21,335 nucleotides of DNA from an uncultured Prevotella sp. (GTDB lineage Bacteria; Bacteroidota; Bacteroidia; Bacteroidales; Bacteroidaceae). Of this stretch, positions 5,802-14,705 are shown piece by piece. Where the stretch lies: contig CAJKQX010000044.1 of assembly GCA_905202125.1 (NCBI GenBank), positions 1 through 21,335 on the forward strand, read 5' to 3'. The translations under genes and the position numbers were made by a program. The notes below the pieces were generated by a model. The model ran no database searches and was not told the origin of the DNA. It saw only the letters and a list, made by a program, of their open reading frames with translations. How positions within the stretch are numbered: position 1 is the first letter of the stretch; each line of letters begins with the position of its first letter.

Positions 5802-7160
5802 ATGAACATTACATTCGAAAACCCAGACAAGGTGAACGGTCTGCTGACCATCACAGTCGAAGAAGCAGATTTCAAGGACACAGTCGAAAAAACACTCAAA
5901 GACTATCGTAAGAAAGCCAATTTCCCGGGTTTCCGTCCCGGAATGGTGCCCATGGGCCTTGTGAAAAGACAGTTCGGCACATCTGTGAAACTCGATGCGG
6001 TGAACAAAGTCGTGGGCGAGCAAATCTATAAGTATATCAAGGATAACAACATACAGATGCTGGGCGAACCGCTGCCTTCAGAGAAACAAGAGCCGGTAGA
6101 CATCGAAAAGGATGCTCCTTACACTTTCGTGTTTGATGTGGCGGTGGCTCCCGAATTCAAGATAGAACTCAACGGCAAGAACAAGATAGCCTATTACGAT
6201 ATCGCTGTGGATGACAAACTCATCGGTCAGCAGATCGATATGTTTGCAAGTCAGATGGGCTCTTACGTCAAGGCCGACGTGTACGATCCCGCACAGCGCG
6301 ATATGCTCAAGGGCGACCTGCGCGAGCTCGACGCCGACGGCAACACTAAAGAGGGTGGCATCACGGTGGAAAGTGCGGTGATGATGCCCGAATACATCAA
6401 GGTGGACGACCAGAAGAAACTGTTCGATGGCGCCAAACCCGGTGATATCATCGCCTTCAACCCGCGTAAGGCTTATCCCGAGAACGATGCCGAGGTGTCC
6501 TCATTGCTCAAGATCGACCGCGAGGCCGTCAAGACCATGGAGTCTGATTTCAGCTATCAGGTGACAGAGGTGAGCCGCTTCCAGAAGGCAGAGGTCAATC
6601 AGGAGATGTTCGACAACGTGTATGGCAAGGACACGGTGAAGAGCGAAGAGGAGTTCAAGGCAAAGATAGCCGAGAACCTCAAACCGCAGCTTCAGGCCAA
6701 CAGCGACTACAAGTTCCTGACAGACTTGCGTCAGTACACGATGGACAAGGTGGGACAACTCACTTATCCCGATGCCATCCTCAAACGCGTGATGTTGCTC
6801 AACAACAAAGACAAGGGTGAGGAATATGTGGAGAAGAACTACGACGAGAGCATCAAACAGCTCACATGGCACCTCATTAAGGAGCAGCTTGTGGCCGCCA
6901 ACGATATAAAGGTGAGCGATGACGACATTAAGGCTGTTGCCAAAGATCAGGCCCGCATGCAGTTTGCACAGTACGGCATGAACAACGTGCCCGAGGAATA
7001 TCTTGAGAACTATGCCAAAGAGATGCTCGCCAAGCGCGACAATGCAGCCGGATTCGTGGACAGCGCAATAGAGAAGAAACTCGTTGAAGCACTGAAAAAC
7101 GTCGTTAAACTCGATGTGAAAACAGTGACTCTCGATGAATTCAACGAATTGATGAAATAA
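5802..7160 (+). CDS. tig: trigger factor, ribosome-associated chaperone
   Basis: Trigger factor binds the ribosome exit tunnel and shields nascent chains. The 452-residue product carries the ribosome-docking signature FPGFRPGMVP (41-50), followed by PMGLVKRQFG, in the N-terminal domain. The middle region (about 150-250, including LFDGAKPGDIIAFNP) has the outline of the FKBP-like PPIase domain but is diverged, as is usual in Bacteroidetes. The helical C-terminal chaperone arms run from about 255 to the end. Length and domain order are normal. It begins an oriented chaperone/protease series tig-clpP-clpX, a widespread gene order, but a 198-bp gap with a separate promoter lies before clpP. Confidence 0.97.
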   Translation: MNITFENPDKVNGLLTITVEEADFKDTVEKTLKDYRKKANFPGFRPGMVPMGLVKRQFGTSVKLDAVNKVVGEQIYKYIKDNNIQMLGEPLPSEKQEPVDIEKDAPYTFVFDVAVAPEFKIELNGKNKIAYYDIAVDDKLIGQQIDMFASQMGSYVKADVYDPAQRDMLKGDLRELDADGNTKEGGITVESAVMMPEYIKVDDQKKLFDGAKPGDIIAFNPRKAYPENDAEVSSLLKIDREAVKTMESDFSYQVTEVSRFQKAEVNQEMFDNVYGKDTVKSEEEFKAKIAENLKPQLQANSDYKFLTDLRQYTMDKVGQLTYPDAILKRVMLLNNKDKGEEYVEKNYDESIKQLTWHLIKEQLVAANDIKVSDDDIKAVAKDQARMQFAQYGMNNVPEEYLENYAKEMLAKRDNAAGFVDSAIEKKLVEALKNVVKLDVKTVTLDEFNELMK

Positions 7161-7189
7161 TAATTTCAGAAAAAACTTCCTTTTTTTAT

Positions 7190-7326
7190 AAAGGTTGTCG
7201 ACTTTTTTATTTATCTTTGTAATAGGATAATATGCCATAGCGCGAAAGGGTTCGTTTCGGACGACGGGACTTTTTTGCAGGGCGTATGTATTCAGGGGTA
7301 AATACCGCAAAAGGTCGACAACCTTT
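7190..7326. repeat. 13-bp inverted repeat bracketing the clpP promoter and leader
   Basis: AAAGGTTGTCGAC (7190-7202) is perfectly complemented by GTCGACAACCTTT (7314-7326), 111 bases apart. The left arm sits just upstream of the clpP -7 element, and the right arm lies in the leader 32 bases before the clpP ATG. The right arm also forms its own hairpin, AAAAGGT (7309-7315) with ACCTTTT (7321-7327), followed by another T. Possible roles are a pair of operator sites or alternative RNA folding; this is inference. Confidence 0.5.
7212..7219 (+). promoter_or_regulatory. -7 promoter element of clpP
   Basis: TATCTTTG matches TAnnTTTG. The nearest TTG (7195-7197) is only 14 bases upstream, closer than usual, and lies within the left inverted-repeat arm. 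The implied leader is about 130 bases long, much longer than for the other genes here, and contains a small CGAAA/TTTCG hairpin (7243-7259). Confidence 0.5.
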
Positions 7327-7358
7327 TTATATATACATTATTTTGCTATAATTGAAAT

Positions 7359-8051
7359 ATGAACGATTTTAGAAAATATGCAACCGGACATCTCGGTATC
7401 AGCAGCATGACATTGGACGGAGTGATGAAATCGCAGGCCGGATATCTCAATCCGTATATCCTCGAGGAACGGCAGATGAACGTCACTCAGCTCGATGTGT
7501 TCTCACGACTGATGGCCGATCGTATCATCTTTCTCGGAACGGAAATCAACGATTATACGGCCAACGTGCTGCAAGCCCAGTTGTTGTATCTCGACTCGGT
7601 GGACAACACGCGCGACATCAATATCTATATCAATTCGCCCGGCGGCAGCGTGACAGCCGGTCTCGGCATATACGACACGATGCAGTTTGTGCAAAGCAAG
7701 GTGTCGACGATGTGTACAGGTATGGCGGCATCGATGGCCGCAGTGCTGCTCGTGGCCGGTGAGGAGGGCAGACGCTACGCTCTGGCCCATAGCCGCGTGA
7801 TGATACACCAACCGCTCGGCGGCGTGCAGGGACAGGCTTCCGACATAGAAATCGAGGCCCGTGAGATACAGAAATTCAAGAAAGAACTTTACACCATAAT
7901 CTCCGAACACTCACATACGACGTTCGAGAAGGTATGGCAGGACAGCGACCGCAACTACTGGATGACGGCGCAGGAAGCCCTCGACTACGGAATGATTGAT
8001 GCAGTGATGACACGTAAGAAGAAAGAAGATGCCAAAGAAGGAAGTATGTAG
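7359..8051 (+). CDS. clpP: ATP-dependent Clp protease proteolytic subunit
   Basis: Serine protease that forms the tetradecameric chamber of ClpXP. The 230-residue protein includes an N-terminal extension (MNDFRKYATGHLG) seen in Bacteroidales ClpP, the INSPGGSVTAG strand-turn (91-101), the nucleophile Ser125 in GMAASMAA, and His150 in MIHQPLGG. By alignment to E. coli ClpP (Ser97/His122/Asp171) the third triad position falls on Asn199 in DSDRNYWM, where Asp is usual. The DNA reads AAC at that codon. The same substitution is known from Listeria ClpP1, so the enzyme may still work. Its 3' end overlaps clpX by 23 bases, which suggests translational coupling. Confidence 0.97.
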   Translation: MNDFRKYATGHLGISSMTLDGVMKSQAGYLNPYILEERQMNVTQLDVFSRLMADRIIFLGTEINDYTANVLQAQLLYLDSVDNTRDINIYINSPGGSVTAGLGIYDTMQFVQSKVSTMCTGMAASMAAVLLVAGEEGRRYALAHSRVMIHQPLGGVQGQASDIEIEAREIQKFKKELYTIISEHSHTTFEKVWQDSDRNYWMTAQEALDYGMIDAVMTRKKKEDAKEGSM

Positions 8052-9285
8052 TTTCTGCGGAAGAAGCAAGAACGAAGTGCCGCTGCTCATCACGGGCATG
8101 AACGGATATATTTGTAGCGACTGTGCTGTGTCGGCCTACCAGATAGTGGAGTCGGCAATGGGCGAGCCGGATAATAAGAACAAGAAATCGAAAAAGTTTA
8201 AAATCAAACAGATACCCAAGCCCAAAGAGATAAAGGAATATCTCGACCAGTACATCATAGGTCAGGACGAAGCCAAGAAATATCTCTCGGTGGCGGTGTA
8301 CAACCACTACAAACGCCTGCAACAGCCCAAAGACGACAACGGAGTGGAGATAGAGAAGAGCAACATCGTGATGGTGGGCAGCACCGGTACGGGAAAGACC
8401 CTGCTCGCGCGTACCATCGCCAAACTGCTGGACGTGCCATTCACCATAGTCGACGCCACGGTGTTCACCGAGGCGGGATATGTGGGCGAGGACGTGGAGA
8501 GCATACTGAGCCGACTGCTACAGGTGGCCGACTACGATCTTGAGGCCGCACAGCGAGGCATCGTCTTCATAGACGAGATAGACAAGATAGCCCGCAAGAG
8601 CGACAACCCGAGCATCACGCGCGACGTGAGCGGCGAGGGTGTGCAGCAGGGATTGCTCAAACTGCTCGAGGGAACAATGGTGAACGTGCCGCCAAAGGGC
8701 GGACGCAAACATCCCGACCAGGACTATATCCACGTGGACACACACAACATACTGTTCATCTGCGGTGGCGCTTTCGACGGCATCGAACGCAAGATAGCAC
8801 AGCGCATGAACACGGGCATGGTGGGATTCAACACGGTGCGCAACGTGCGTAAGATTGACAAGGAGAACGTGATGCAATACATCTTGCCACAGGACCTCAA
8901 GTCGTTCGGATTGATACCCGAGATCATCGGCCGCCTGCCGGTGCTCACACATCTCGAACCACTCGACCGCACGGCCCTCAGACGGATACTCGAAGAACCA
9001 AAGAACTCCATCGTCAAACAGTATGTCAAACTCTTTGAAATGGACGGCATACGGTTGACGTTCACAGATGAGGCACTTGACTACATCGTGGACAAAGCCG
9101 TGGAATACAAGCTCGGAGCGCGCGGACTGAGGTCGATCGTGGAGTCGGTGATGACTGACGCCATGTTTGAACTGCCGTCGGCAAAAGCCGACTCGCTCGA
9201 AGTGACAGCGGACTACGTGAAGAAACAACTCGACAAGTCGAGCCTGAAAGAACTCGCCCTGACACAGGGCAACGCAACAGCCTGA
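8029..9285 (+). CDS. clpX: ATP-dependent Clp protease ATP-binding subunit ClpX
   Basis: AAA+ unfoldase that feeds substrates into ClpP. The 418-residue protein has the N-terminal C4 zinc-binding domain (Cys7, Cys10, Cys29, Cys32), Walker A GSTGTGKT (117-124), the pore loop GYVG (150-153), Walker B VFIDEID (179-185) and the RKH-type pore motif in GGRKHPDQDY. The start at 8029 lies 23 bases inside clpP. It is forced by the zinc domain, since the next Met (residue 24) would remove two of the four cysteines. An A/G-rich AAGAAGAAAG run just before the ATG, still inside clpP, may assist initiation. Confidence 0.98.
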   Translation: MPKKEVCSFCGRSKNEVPLLITGMNGYICSDCAVSAYQIVESAMGEPDNKNKKSKKFKIKQIPKPKEIKEYLDQYIIGQDEAKKYLSVAVYNHYKRLQQPKDDNGVEIEKSNIVMVGSTGTGKTLLARTIAKLLDVPFTIVDATVFTEAGYVGEDVESILSRLLQVADYDLEAAQRGIVFIDEIDKIARKSDNPSITRDVSGEGVQQGLLKLLEGTMVNVPPKGGRKHPDQDYIHVDTHNILFICGGAFDGIERKIAQRMNTGMVGFNTVRNVRKIDKENVMQYILPQDLKSFGLIPEIIGRLPVLTHLEPLDRTALRRILEEPKNSIVKQYVKLFEMDGIRLTFTDEALDYIVDKAVEYKLGARGLRSIVESVMTDAMFELPSAKADSLEVTADYVKKQLDKSSLKELALTQGNATA

Positions 9286-9305
9286 ATGATACAAACACAT
9301 AAATA

Positions 9306-9327
9306 GCTCCGACCATAGTGTCGGGGC
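9306..9327 (+). terminator. stem-loop between clpX and recQ
   Basis: GCTCCGAC (9306-9313) pairs with GTCGGGGC (9320-9327), with one G-T wobble, around a 6-base loop. It lies 20 bases after the clpX stop and has no proper T run, so it may be a 3' stabilising hairpin or a weak terminator. A TACCTTTA close to the -7 consensus follows at 9333-9340, just before recQ. Confidence 0.4.
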
Positions 9328-9350
9328 ATGCCTACCTTTAACAAAAAACT

Positions 9351-11537
9351 ATGACAACTAATTATAATCTTAACGAAATTCTGAAATCATATTTCGGATT
9401 TGACAAGTTCAAAGGCGAACAAAAGGATATTATCTGCAATCTTCTCGATGGCAATAATACCTTCGTGCTCATGCCGACAGGTGGAGGCAAGAGCCTGTGC
9501 TATCAGTTGCCATCGTTGATAATGGAAGGTACGGCGATAGTGGTGTCGCCACTCATAGCGTTGATGAAAAACCAGGTGGATGTGGTCAACGGACTGAGCG
9601 AAAACAACAGTCTGGCACATTATCTCAACTCCTCGCTCAACAAGACGGCGATGGAACGGGTGATGAGCGACGTGCGCGACGGGAAGACAAAACTGCTGTA
9701 TGTGGCGCCCGAATCGCTCAACAAGAAGGAGAACCTGGACTTCTTCCAATCATTCAAGATTTCGTTCTACGCCATCGATGAGGCTCACTGTATCTCGGAG
9801 TGGGGACACGATTTCCGACCCGAGTACCGCAACATACGTCCCACAATCAACAAGATAGGCGCTGCCCCGGTGATAGCCCTTACGGCAACGGCCACCGAGA
9901 AGGTGAGGACGGATATCAAGAAGAGCCTCGGCATAATGGACGCCAAAGAGTTCAAGAGTTCGTTCAACCGCCCCAACCTGTATTACGAGGTGAGGCCGAA
10001 GACCAAAGACATAGACAAACAGATCATAAAATTCGTGAAGCACAATGCCGGCAAGAGTGGCATCATATACTGCATATCGCGCAAGAAAGTGGAAGAACTG
10101 GCAGAGGTGCTCCGCACCAACGACATAAAGGCGGCACCATACCATGCCGGACTCGACTCTGCCACGCGATCGCAGACACAGGACGATTTCCTCATGGAAC
10201 GTATCGACGTGATCGTGGCGACAATAGCCTTCGGCATGGGCATAGACAAGCCCGACGTGAGATTCGTCATCCACTACGACATACCCAAGAGTCTGGAGGG
10301 ATATTATCAGGAGACAGGTCGTGCCGGACGCGACGGCGGTGAGGGCCGCTGCATAGCTTTCTTCGCACATCAGGACCTTCAGAAACTGGAGAAATTCATG
10401 GAAGGCAAACCTGTGGCCGAAAGGGAGATAGGCAAGCAACTGCTTCAGGAGACGGCCGCATACGCCGAGTCGTCGCTGTGCAGACGCAAGATGCTGCTGC
10501 ACTATTTCGGCGAAGAGTATCAGGCTGAAAACTGCGGCAACTGCGACAACTGCCTCCACCCGAAAGAGAAGAAGGAGGGCGGACCGGCCCTGCTCATCGT
10601 GCTCAATGCCGTGATTGCTATAAAAGAGGTGCCGGGACAACAGTATCTCATCGATTTCGTGAAAGGACGAAAGACTGACGAGATAGTACTCCACAAGCAC
10701 GAACAGCTGGAGGAGTTCGGTTCGGGCGAGGACGAAGATCCGAAGATATGGAACCCCGTCATCAGACATGCCCTCATAGCGGGATTCCTGATCAAGGAAT
10801 TCGACAACGAGGGCATAATCAAGATTACTGCCGCCGGCCGACGCTTTGTGAAGAATCCCGGTTCGTTCATGATAGTGGAGGACGCCGAGTTCAACGATGA
10901 ATATTCGGACGAGGATATGGGCGGCGGTTCGGTGCTCGACCCCACGCTCTTCGCCATGCTCAAGGAGCTGCGCAAGGATATCAGTCGCAAGCACAATCTG
11001 CCGGGATACGTGATATTCCAGGATGTGTCGCTCGAGCAGATGGCTATGATGTATCCCGTCACGGTGGACGAGCTACAGAATATTCAGGGAGTGGGCATGG
11101 GCAAGGCCCGACGCTATGGACGCGAGTTCTGCGAACTGATAAAGAAATATTGCGACGAGCACGAGATAGAACGGCCCGAAGAACTGAGAGTGCGCACAGT
11201 GCCAAAAAAATCGAGCATCAAAGTGAGCATCATCAAGAATATTGACAAGAAAGTGCCGCTCGATGCCATCGCCGATGCTCAGAATCTGGAATTCGAGGAT
11301 TTGCTGCGCGAGATAGAAGCCATCGTGGAAAGCGGGACGAAACTCGACATCAGCTATTTTATCGAAGATGTTATGGATACCGACCAGATGGAATGTATCT
11401 ACGACTATTTCCGAGAGAGCGAGACGGGTGATGTGGACGAGGCCGTCAACGAACTCGGCGACGAACTTATAGGCGACAATATTGAGACAGACATACGGCT
11501 CGTACGTATCAAATTCCTTTCGGAAATGGCCAACTGA
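9351..11537 (+). CDS. recQ: ATP-dependent DNA helicase RecQ
   Basis: Superfamily 2 3'-5' helicase acting in recombination and repair. The 728-residue protein has Walker A PTGGGKS (42-48), the DEAH box with aromatic-rich loop DEAHCISEWGHDFRPEY (143-159), motif VI QETGRAGRDG (320-329), and the zinc site Cys377, Cys395, Cys398, Cys401. The RQC winged-helix region spans about 405-515 and the HRDC domain about 528-605. After HRDC there is a further tail of about 120 residues, which is longer than E. coli RecQ (about 610 residues) and common in Bacteroidetes RecQ. All catalytic motifs are intact. The ATG at 9351 follows an A-rich leader and begins just before the expected first helix. Confidence 0.97.
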   Translation: MTTNYNLNEILKSYFGFDKFKGEQKDIICNLLDGNNTFVLMPTGGGKSLCYQLPSLIMEGTAIVVSPLIALMKNQVDVVNGLSENNSLAHYLNSSLNKTAMERVMSDVRDGKTKLLYVAPESLNKKENLDFFQSFKISFYAIDEAHCISEWGHDFRPEYRNIRPTINKIGAAPVIALTATATEKVRTDIKKSLGIMDAKEFKSSFNRPNLYYEVRPKTKDIDKQIIKFVKHNAGKSGIIYCISRKKVEELAEVLRTNDIKAAPYHAGLDSATRSQTQDDFLMERIDVIVATIAFGMGIDKPDVRFVIHYDIPKSLEGYYQETGRAGRDGGEGRCIAFFAHQDLQKLEKFMEGKPVAEREIGKQLLQETAAYAESSLCRRKMLLHYFGEEYQAENCGNCDNCLHPKEKKEGGPALLIVLNAVIAIKEVPGQQYLIDFVKGRKTDEIVLHKHEQLEEFGSGEDEDPKIWNPVIRHALIAGFLIKEFDNEGIIKITAAGRRFVKNPGSFMIVEDAEFNDEYSDEDMGGGSVLDPTLFAMLKELRKDISRKHNLPGYVIFQDVSLEQMAMMYPVTVDELQNIQGVGMGKARRYGREFCELIKKYCDEHEIERPEELRVRTVPKKSSIKVSIIKNIDKKVPLDAIADAQNLEFEDLLREIEAIVESGTKLDISYFIEDVMDTDQMECIYDYFRESETGDVDEAVNELGDELIGDNIETDIRLVRIKFLSEMAN

Positions 11538-11684
11538 TGCGGCCCGGAATACATCGCAAAGACCGACGTTTTAAGGAAAAACAAACGGCCGTGCACAATA
11601 TATATAAATAATGTATGCGCGTTAAATAGCATTAATAAGAAGAGAAAATGACATATTGTTATTTCAGTTCTTGATTTTTATTGC

Positions 11685-11692
11685 TAAATTTG
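11685..11692 (+). promoter_or_regulatory. -7 promoter element of guaB
   Basis: TAAATTTG matches TAnnTTTG and lies 23 bases before the chosen guaB start at 11716. It decides that start: the in-frame ATG at 11656 lies upstream of this promoter and would not be in the transcript. The rest of 11538-11715 is AT-rich with nothing else recognised. Confidence 0.65.
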
Positions 11693-11715
11693 CACGCAAT
11701 AAAATTTTTAAGTAT

Positions 11716-13194
11716 ATGTCATCTTTTGTTGCAGATAAAATTGTAATGGACGGTTTGACTTTCGATGACGTCCTTCTTATCCCTGCTTATTCGGAAATAC
11801 TGCCCAAAGCAGTAGAGTTGAAAACCCAATTCTCACGCCACATTCAGCTGAATGTGCCATACGTAACGGCAGCGATGGATACAGTGACCGAATCGGCCAT
11901 GGCCATTGCCATCGCGCGTGAAGGAGGTATCGGCGTCATTCACAAAAATATGTCTATCGTCGAACAGGCCCGCCAAGTGGCTATTGTCAAACGCGCGGAA
12001 AACGGAATGATTTACGACCCGGTGACAATACGTAGGGGACGTACCGTCAAGGATGCTCTCGATATGATGGCCGACTATCATATCGGAGGTATTCCCGTGG
12101 TGGACGAGGAAAACCATCTCGTAGGTATCGTTACAAACAGAGACTTGCGTTTCGAACGCCATCTCGACAAACTCGTTGACGACGTGATGACATCAGAGAA
12201 TCTCGTGACGACACATGCGCAGACCGATCTCGCCGCCGCCGCACAGATATTGCAGGAACACAAAATCGAGAAACTTCCCGTAGTGGACAAGGATAATCAT
12301 ATCGTCGGTCTTATCACATATAAGGATATCACCAAAGCCAAAGACAAACCGATGGCTTGTAAGGACGAGAAAGGCAGACTGAGAGTGGCCGCAGGAGTGG
12401 GCGTGACAGTGGATACGCTCGACCGTATGCAGGCTCTTGTCAACGCCGGTGCAGATGCTATCGTCATCGATACCGCACACGGACACTCCAAATCGGTGAT
12501 CGAGAAACTGGTTGAGGCTAAGGCCTCGTTCCCTGAGGTGGATATTGTCGTGGGTAACGTAGCCACAGGCGCGGCAGCCAGAATGCTTGTCGACAATGGC
12601 GCGGATGCCATCAAGGTGGGCATTGGCCCGGGTTCTATCTGCACCACACGTGTAGTAGCCGGAGTGGGCGTACCTCAGCTCAGTGCCATATACGATGTGT
12701 ACAGCGCATTGCAGGGCACAGGCGTACCACTGATAGCAGACGGCGGACTGCGCTACTCGGGCGATATCGTCAAGGCGTTGGCCGCCGGAGGCAGTTGCGT
12801 GATGATTGGTTCGCTCGTAGCCGGAACAGAAGAGAGCCCTGGCGATACGGTGATTTTCAACGGACGTAAGTTCAAGAGCTATCGTGGCATGGGTTCGCTT
12901 GAGGCAATGGAGAACGGCTCAAAGGACCGCTATTTCCAGTCGGGAACCAAAGACGTGAAGAAACTTGTGCCGGAGGGCATCGCAGGACGTGTACCTTACA
13001 AAGGCACTGTTCAGGAAGTCATCTACCAACTCGTGGGCGGTCTGCGCTCGGGTATGGGATATTGCGGAGCACCTACAATAGAGAAACTGCATGACGCCAA
13101 GTTCACCCGTATCACCAATGCAGGTGTGCTCGAGAGTCATCCTCACGACATCATGATTACAAGTGAGGCTCCCAACTACTCGCGTCCTGAATAA
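11716..13194 (+). CDS. guaB: inosine-5'-monophosphate dehydrogenase
   Basis: Catalyses NAD-dependent oxidation of IMP to XMP, the committed step of guanine nucleotide synthesis. The 492-residue product has the (beta/alpha)8 core interrupted by two CBS domains (about 95-210), the catalytic loop GIGPGSICTTR with Cys309, the phosphate-binding loop ADGGLRYSGD (341-350), the SYRGMGSL strand (388-395) and the flap region with GIAGRVPYKG (421-430). I take Met at 11716 (MSSFVADKIVMDGLTFDDVL) because it fits the family N-terminus. The 20 residues encoded upstream of it come from promoter DNA. Length is standard. The next gene starts 44 bases later and may share the transcript. Confidence 0.97.
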   Translation: MSSFVADKIVMDGLTFDDVLLIPAYSEILPKAVELKTQFSRHIQLNVPYVTAAMDTVTESAMAIAIAREGGIGVIHKNMSIVEQARQVAIVKRAENGMIYDPVTIRRGRTVKDALDMMADYHIGGIPVVDEENHLVGIVTNRDLRFERHLDKLVDDVMTSENLVTTHAQTDLAAAAQILQEHKIEKLPVVDKDNHIVGLITYKDITKAKDKPMACKDEKGRLRVAAGVGVTVDTLDRMQALVNAGADAIVIDTAHGHSKSVIEKLVEAKASFPEVDIVVGNVATGAAARMLVDNGADAIKVGIGPGSICTTRVVAGVGVPQLSAIYDVYSALQGTGVPLIADGGLRYSGDIVKALAAGGSCVMIGSLVAGTEESPGDTVIFNGRKFKSYRGMGSLEAMENGSKDRYFQSGTKDVKKLVPEGIAGRVPYKGTVQEVIYQLVGGLRSGMGYCGAPTIEKLHDAKFTRITNAGVLESHPHDIMITSEAPNYSRPE

Positions 13195-13238
13195 TGAAAA
13201 TGTCGTGAATGACATACATCAATACAATATACAAGTAA

Positions 13239-14660
13239 ATGAAACTGAAACTGTTGTTGCCGGCAATGCTTCTTTGCGGAGGCATTGCCAGCGCTCAGAA
13301 CGATCCGGTGGTGATGAAAATCAACGGAACGCCGGTCACCCGTTCTGAGTTTGAATACTCATATAATAAAAACAATTCGGAGAGTGTGGCCGACAAGAAA
13401 AGTGTGGCCGACTATGTTGATTTGTTCATCAACTACAAACTGAAGGTGCTCGCGGCCGAAGAAGCCAAGATCGATACCACCAGCGCTTTCAAATCCGAAT
13501 TTCTCGTATACCGCAATCAGCAGATACGCCCCTCGTTTCTCAATGATGACGACATGGAGCGTGAGGCTCGTAGGGTGTATAAGGAAACACAGGAACGTAT
13601 CGACTCCAACGGAGGACTGGTCAAGCCCGCCCACATCCTCGTGATGTTGAGACAAAACGCCACGGACGAGCAGCAGACAGCAGCCAAGAACAAGATAGAC
13701 TCCATATACACTGCCATCGTCAATGGTGCGTCGTTCGCCGATATGGCAAAAAAGTACTCCGACGACAAACGCACGGCTGTCAACGGCGGTATGTTGCCCT
13801 GGCTGCAAAAGGGACAGACCCTCAAGGAGTTTGAAGAGACAGTCTATTCATTGAAGAAAGGCGAGATGAGCAAGCCGTTCCTCTCTCCCGCAGGATATCA
13901 TATCGTGCTGCTCGAGGACAAGGGTAATTTCTTTCCCTACGACTCGTTGCGCACCAATATCATGACATTCCTTGACCAGCGCGGTGCCCGCGAAAGCATC
14001 ATCACCGCCAATATAGACTCGATAGCCAAAGCGTCTGTACCGGCAATGACCCCGGATGAGGTGCTCGACCGCAGAGCCCGGGAGATGGAGGCCAAAGACC
14101 CCGAGCTCAAATATCTCATCAAGGAATATCATGACGGATTGTTGCTCTATGAGATCAGCAACCGCACGGTATGGGATCGCGTGGCCAAAGACGAGAATAT
14201 CCTGAACGCTTATTTCAAAAAGAACAAGAAGAAATATCGTTGGGACTCACCTCGTTTCAAGGGTATCGCTTATCAGGTGCAGGAGCAGGCTGATGTCGAG
14301 GCTGTGAAAGACGCGGTCAAGAATATCCCGTTTGAGGAATGGAGCGAGACACTCCGCAAGACATTCAACGACAGCACCGTGCGCATCACGGCTGTCAAGG
14401 GTATCTTCAAGGTCGGCGACAATGATATCGTTGACAAAATGGTGTTCGGCAAGGATACGACAATCACCGAGTCTAAGAAATATCCCATACCGGCCGTCTA
14501 CGGCACACGCATGAAAGCGCCCAAATCATACAAGGATGTGCGCGATCTGGTTGTGGCCGACTGTCAGGAGATGTATGAGAAACAGTGGATAGCCGAACTG
14601 AGAAAGAAATATCCCGTAGAGGTGGACGAACAAGTTCTTGCTACGGTCAACAAACATTGA
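13239..14660 (+). CDS. periplasmic parvulin-type peptidylprolyl isomerase, PpiC/SurA family
   Basis: A secreted 473-residue foldase. A signal peptide is visible (MKLKLLLPAMLLCGGIASAQ, cleavage likely after Ala19). The N-terminal helical chaperone-like region contains the typical INGTPVTRSEFEYSYNKN. One clear parvulin domain runs about 129-228, from KPAHILVML through LSPAGYHIVLLEDK. The C-terminal half (about 300-473) has the pattern of a second, diverged rotamase-like module and ends near AELRKKYPVEVDE. It lies between guaB and a second parvulin gene, and the parvulin pair with the LptA-like gene suggests a role in outer-membrane protein folding. It is a paralogue of the next gene rather than a copy: sequence identity between them looks low. 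Confidence 0.88.
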   Translation: MKLKLLLPAMLLCGGIASAQNDPVVMKINGTPVTRSEFEYSYNKNNSESVADKKSVADYVDLFINYKLKVLAAEEAKIDTTSAFKSEFLVYRNQQIRPSFLNDDDMEREARRVYKETQERIDSNGGLVKPAHILVMLRQNATDEQQTAAKNKIDSIYTAIVNGASFADMAKKYSDDKRTAVNGGMLPWLQKGQTLKEFEETVYSLKKGEMSKPFLSPAGYHIVLLEDKGNFFPYDSLRTNIMTFLDQRGARESIITANIDSIAKASVPAMTPDEVLDRRAREMEAKDPELKYLIKEYHDGLLLYEISNRTVWDRVAKDENILNAYFKKNKKKYRWDSPRFKGIAYQVQEQADVEAVKDAVKNIPFEEWSETLRKTFNDSTVRITAVKGIFKVGDNDIVDKMVFGKDTTITESKKYPIPAVYGTRMKAPKSYKDVRDLVVADCQEMYEKQWIAELRKKYPVEVDEQVLATVNKH

Positions 14661-14705
14661 TGTGCGAACGTCAATGTGATAATGAATTAATAAAAATCGA
14701 ATTGA

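Noticed and set aside
6501..7310. Minus-strand open frame covering the tig 3' end and clpP leader
   Set aside because: Mostly antisense to Tig. The part in the clpP leader has no support from motif or promoter.
9750..10994. Long minus-strand open frame across recQ (414 codons)
   Set aside because: Antisense shadow of intact RecQ motifs, with no recognisable protein features.
11656..11715. 20-residue N-terminal extension of guaB
   Set aside because: It lies over the TAnnTTTG promoter element and does not resemble the IMPDH N-terminus; the start at 11716 fits both.
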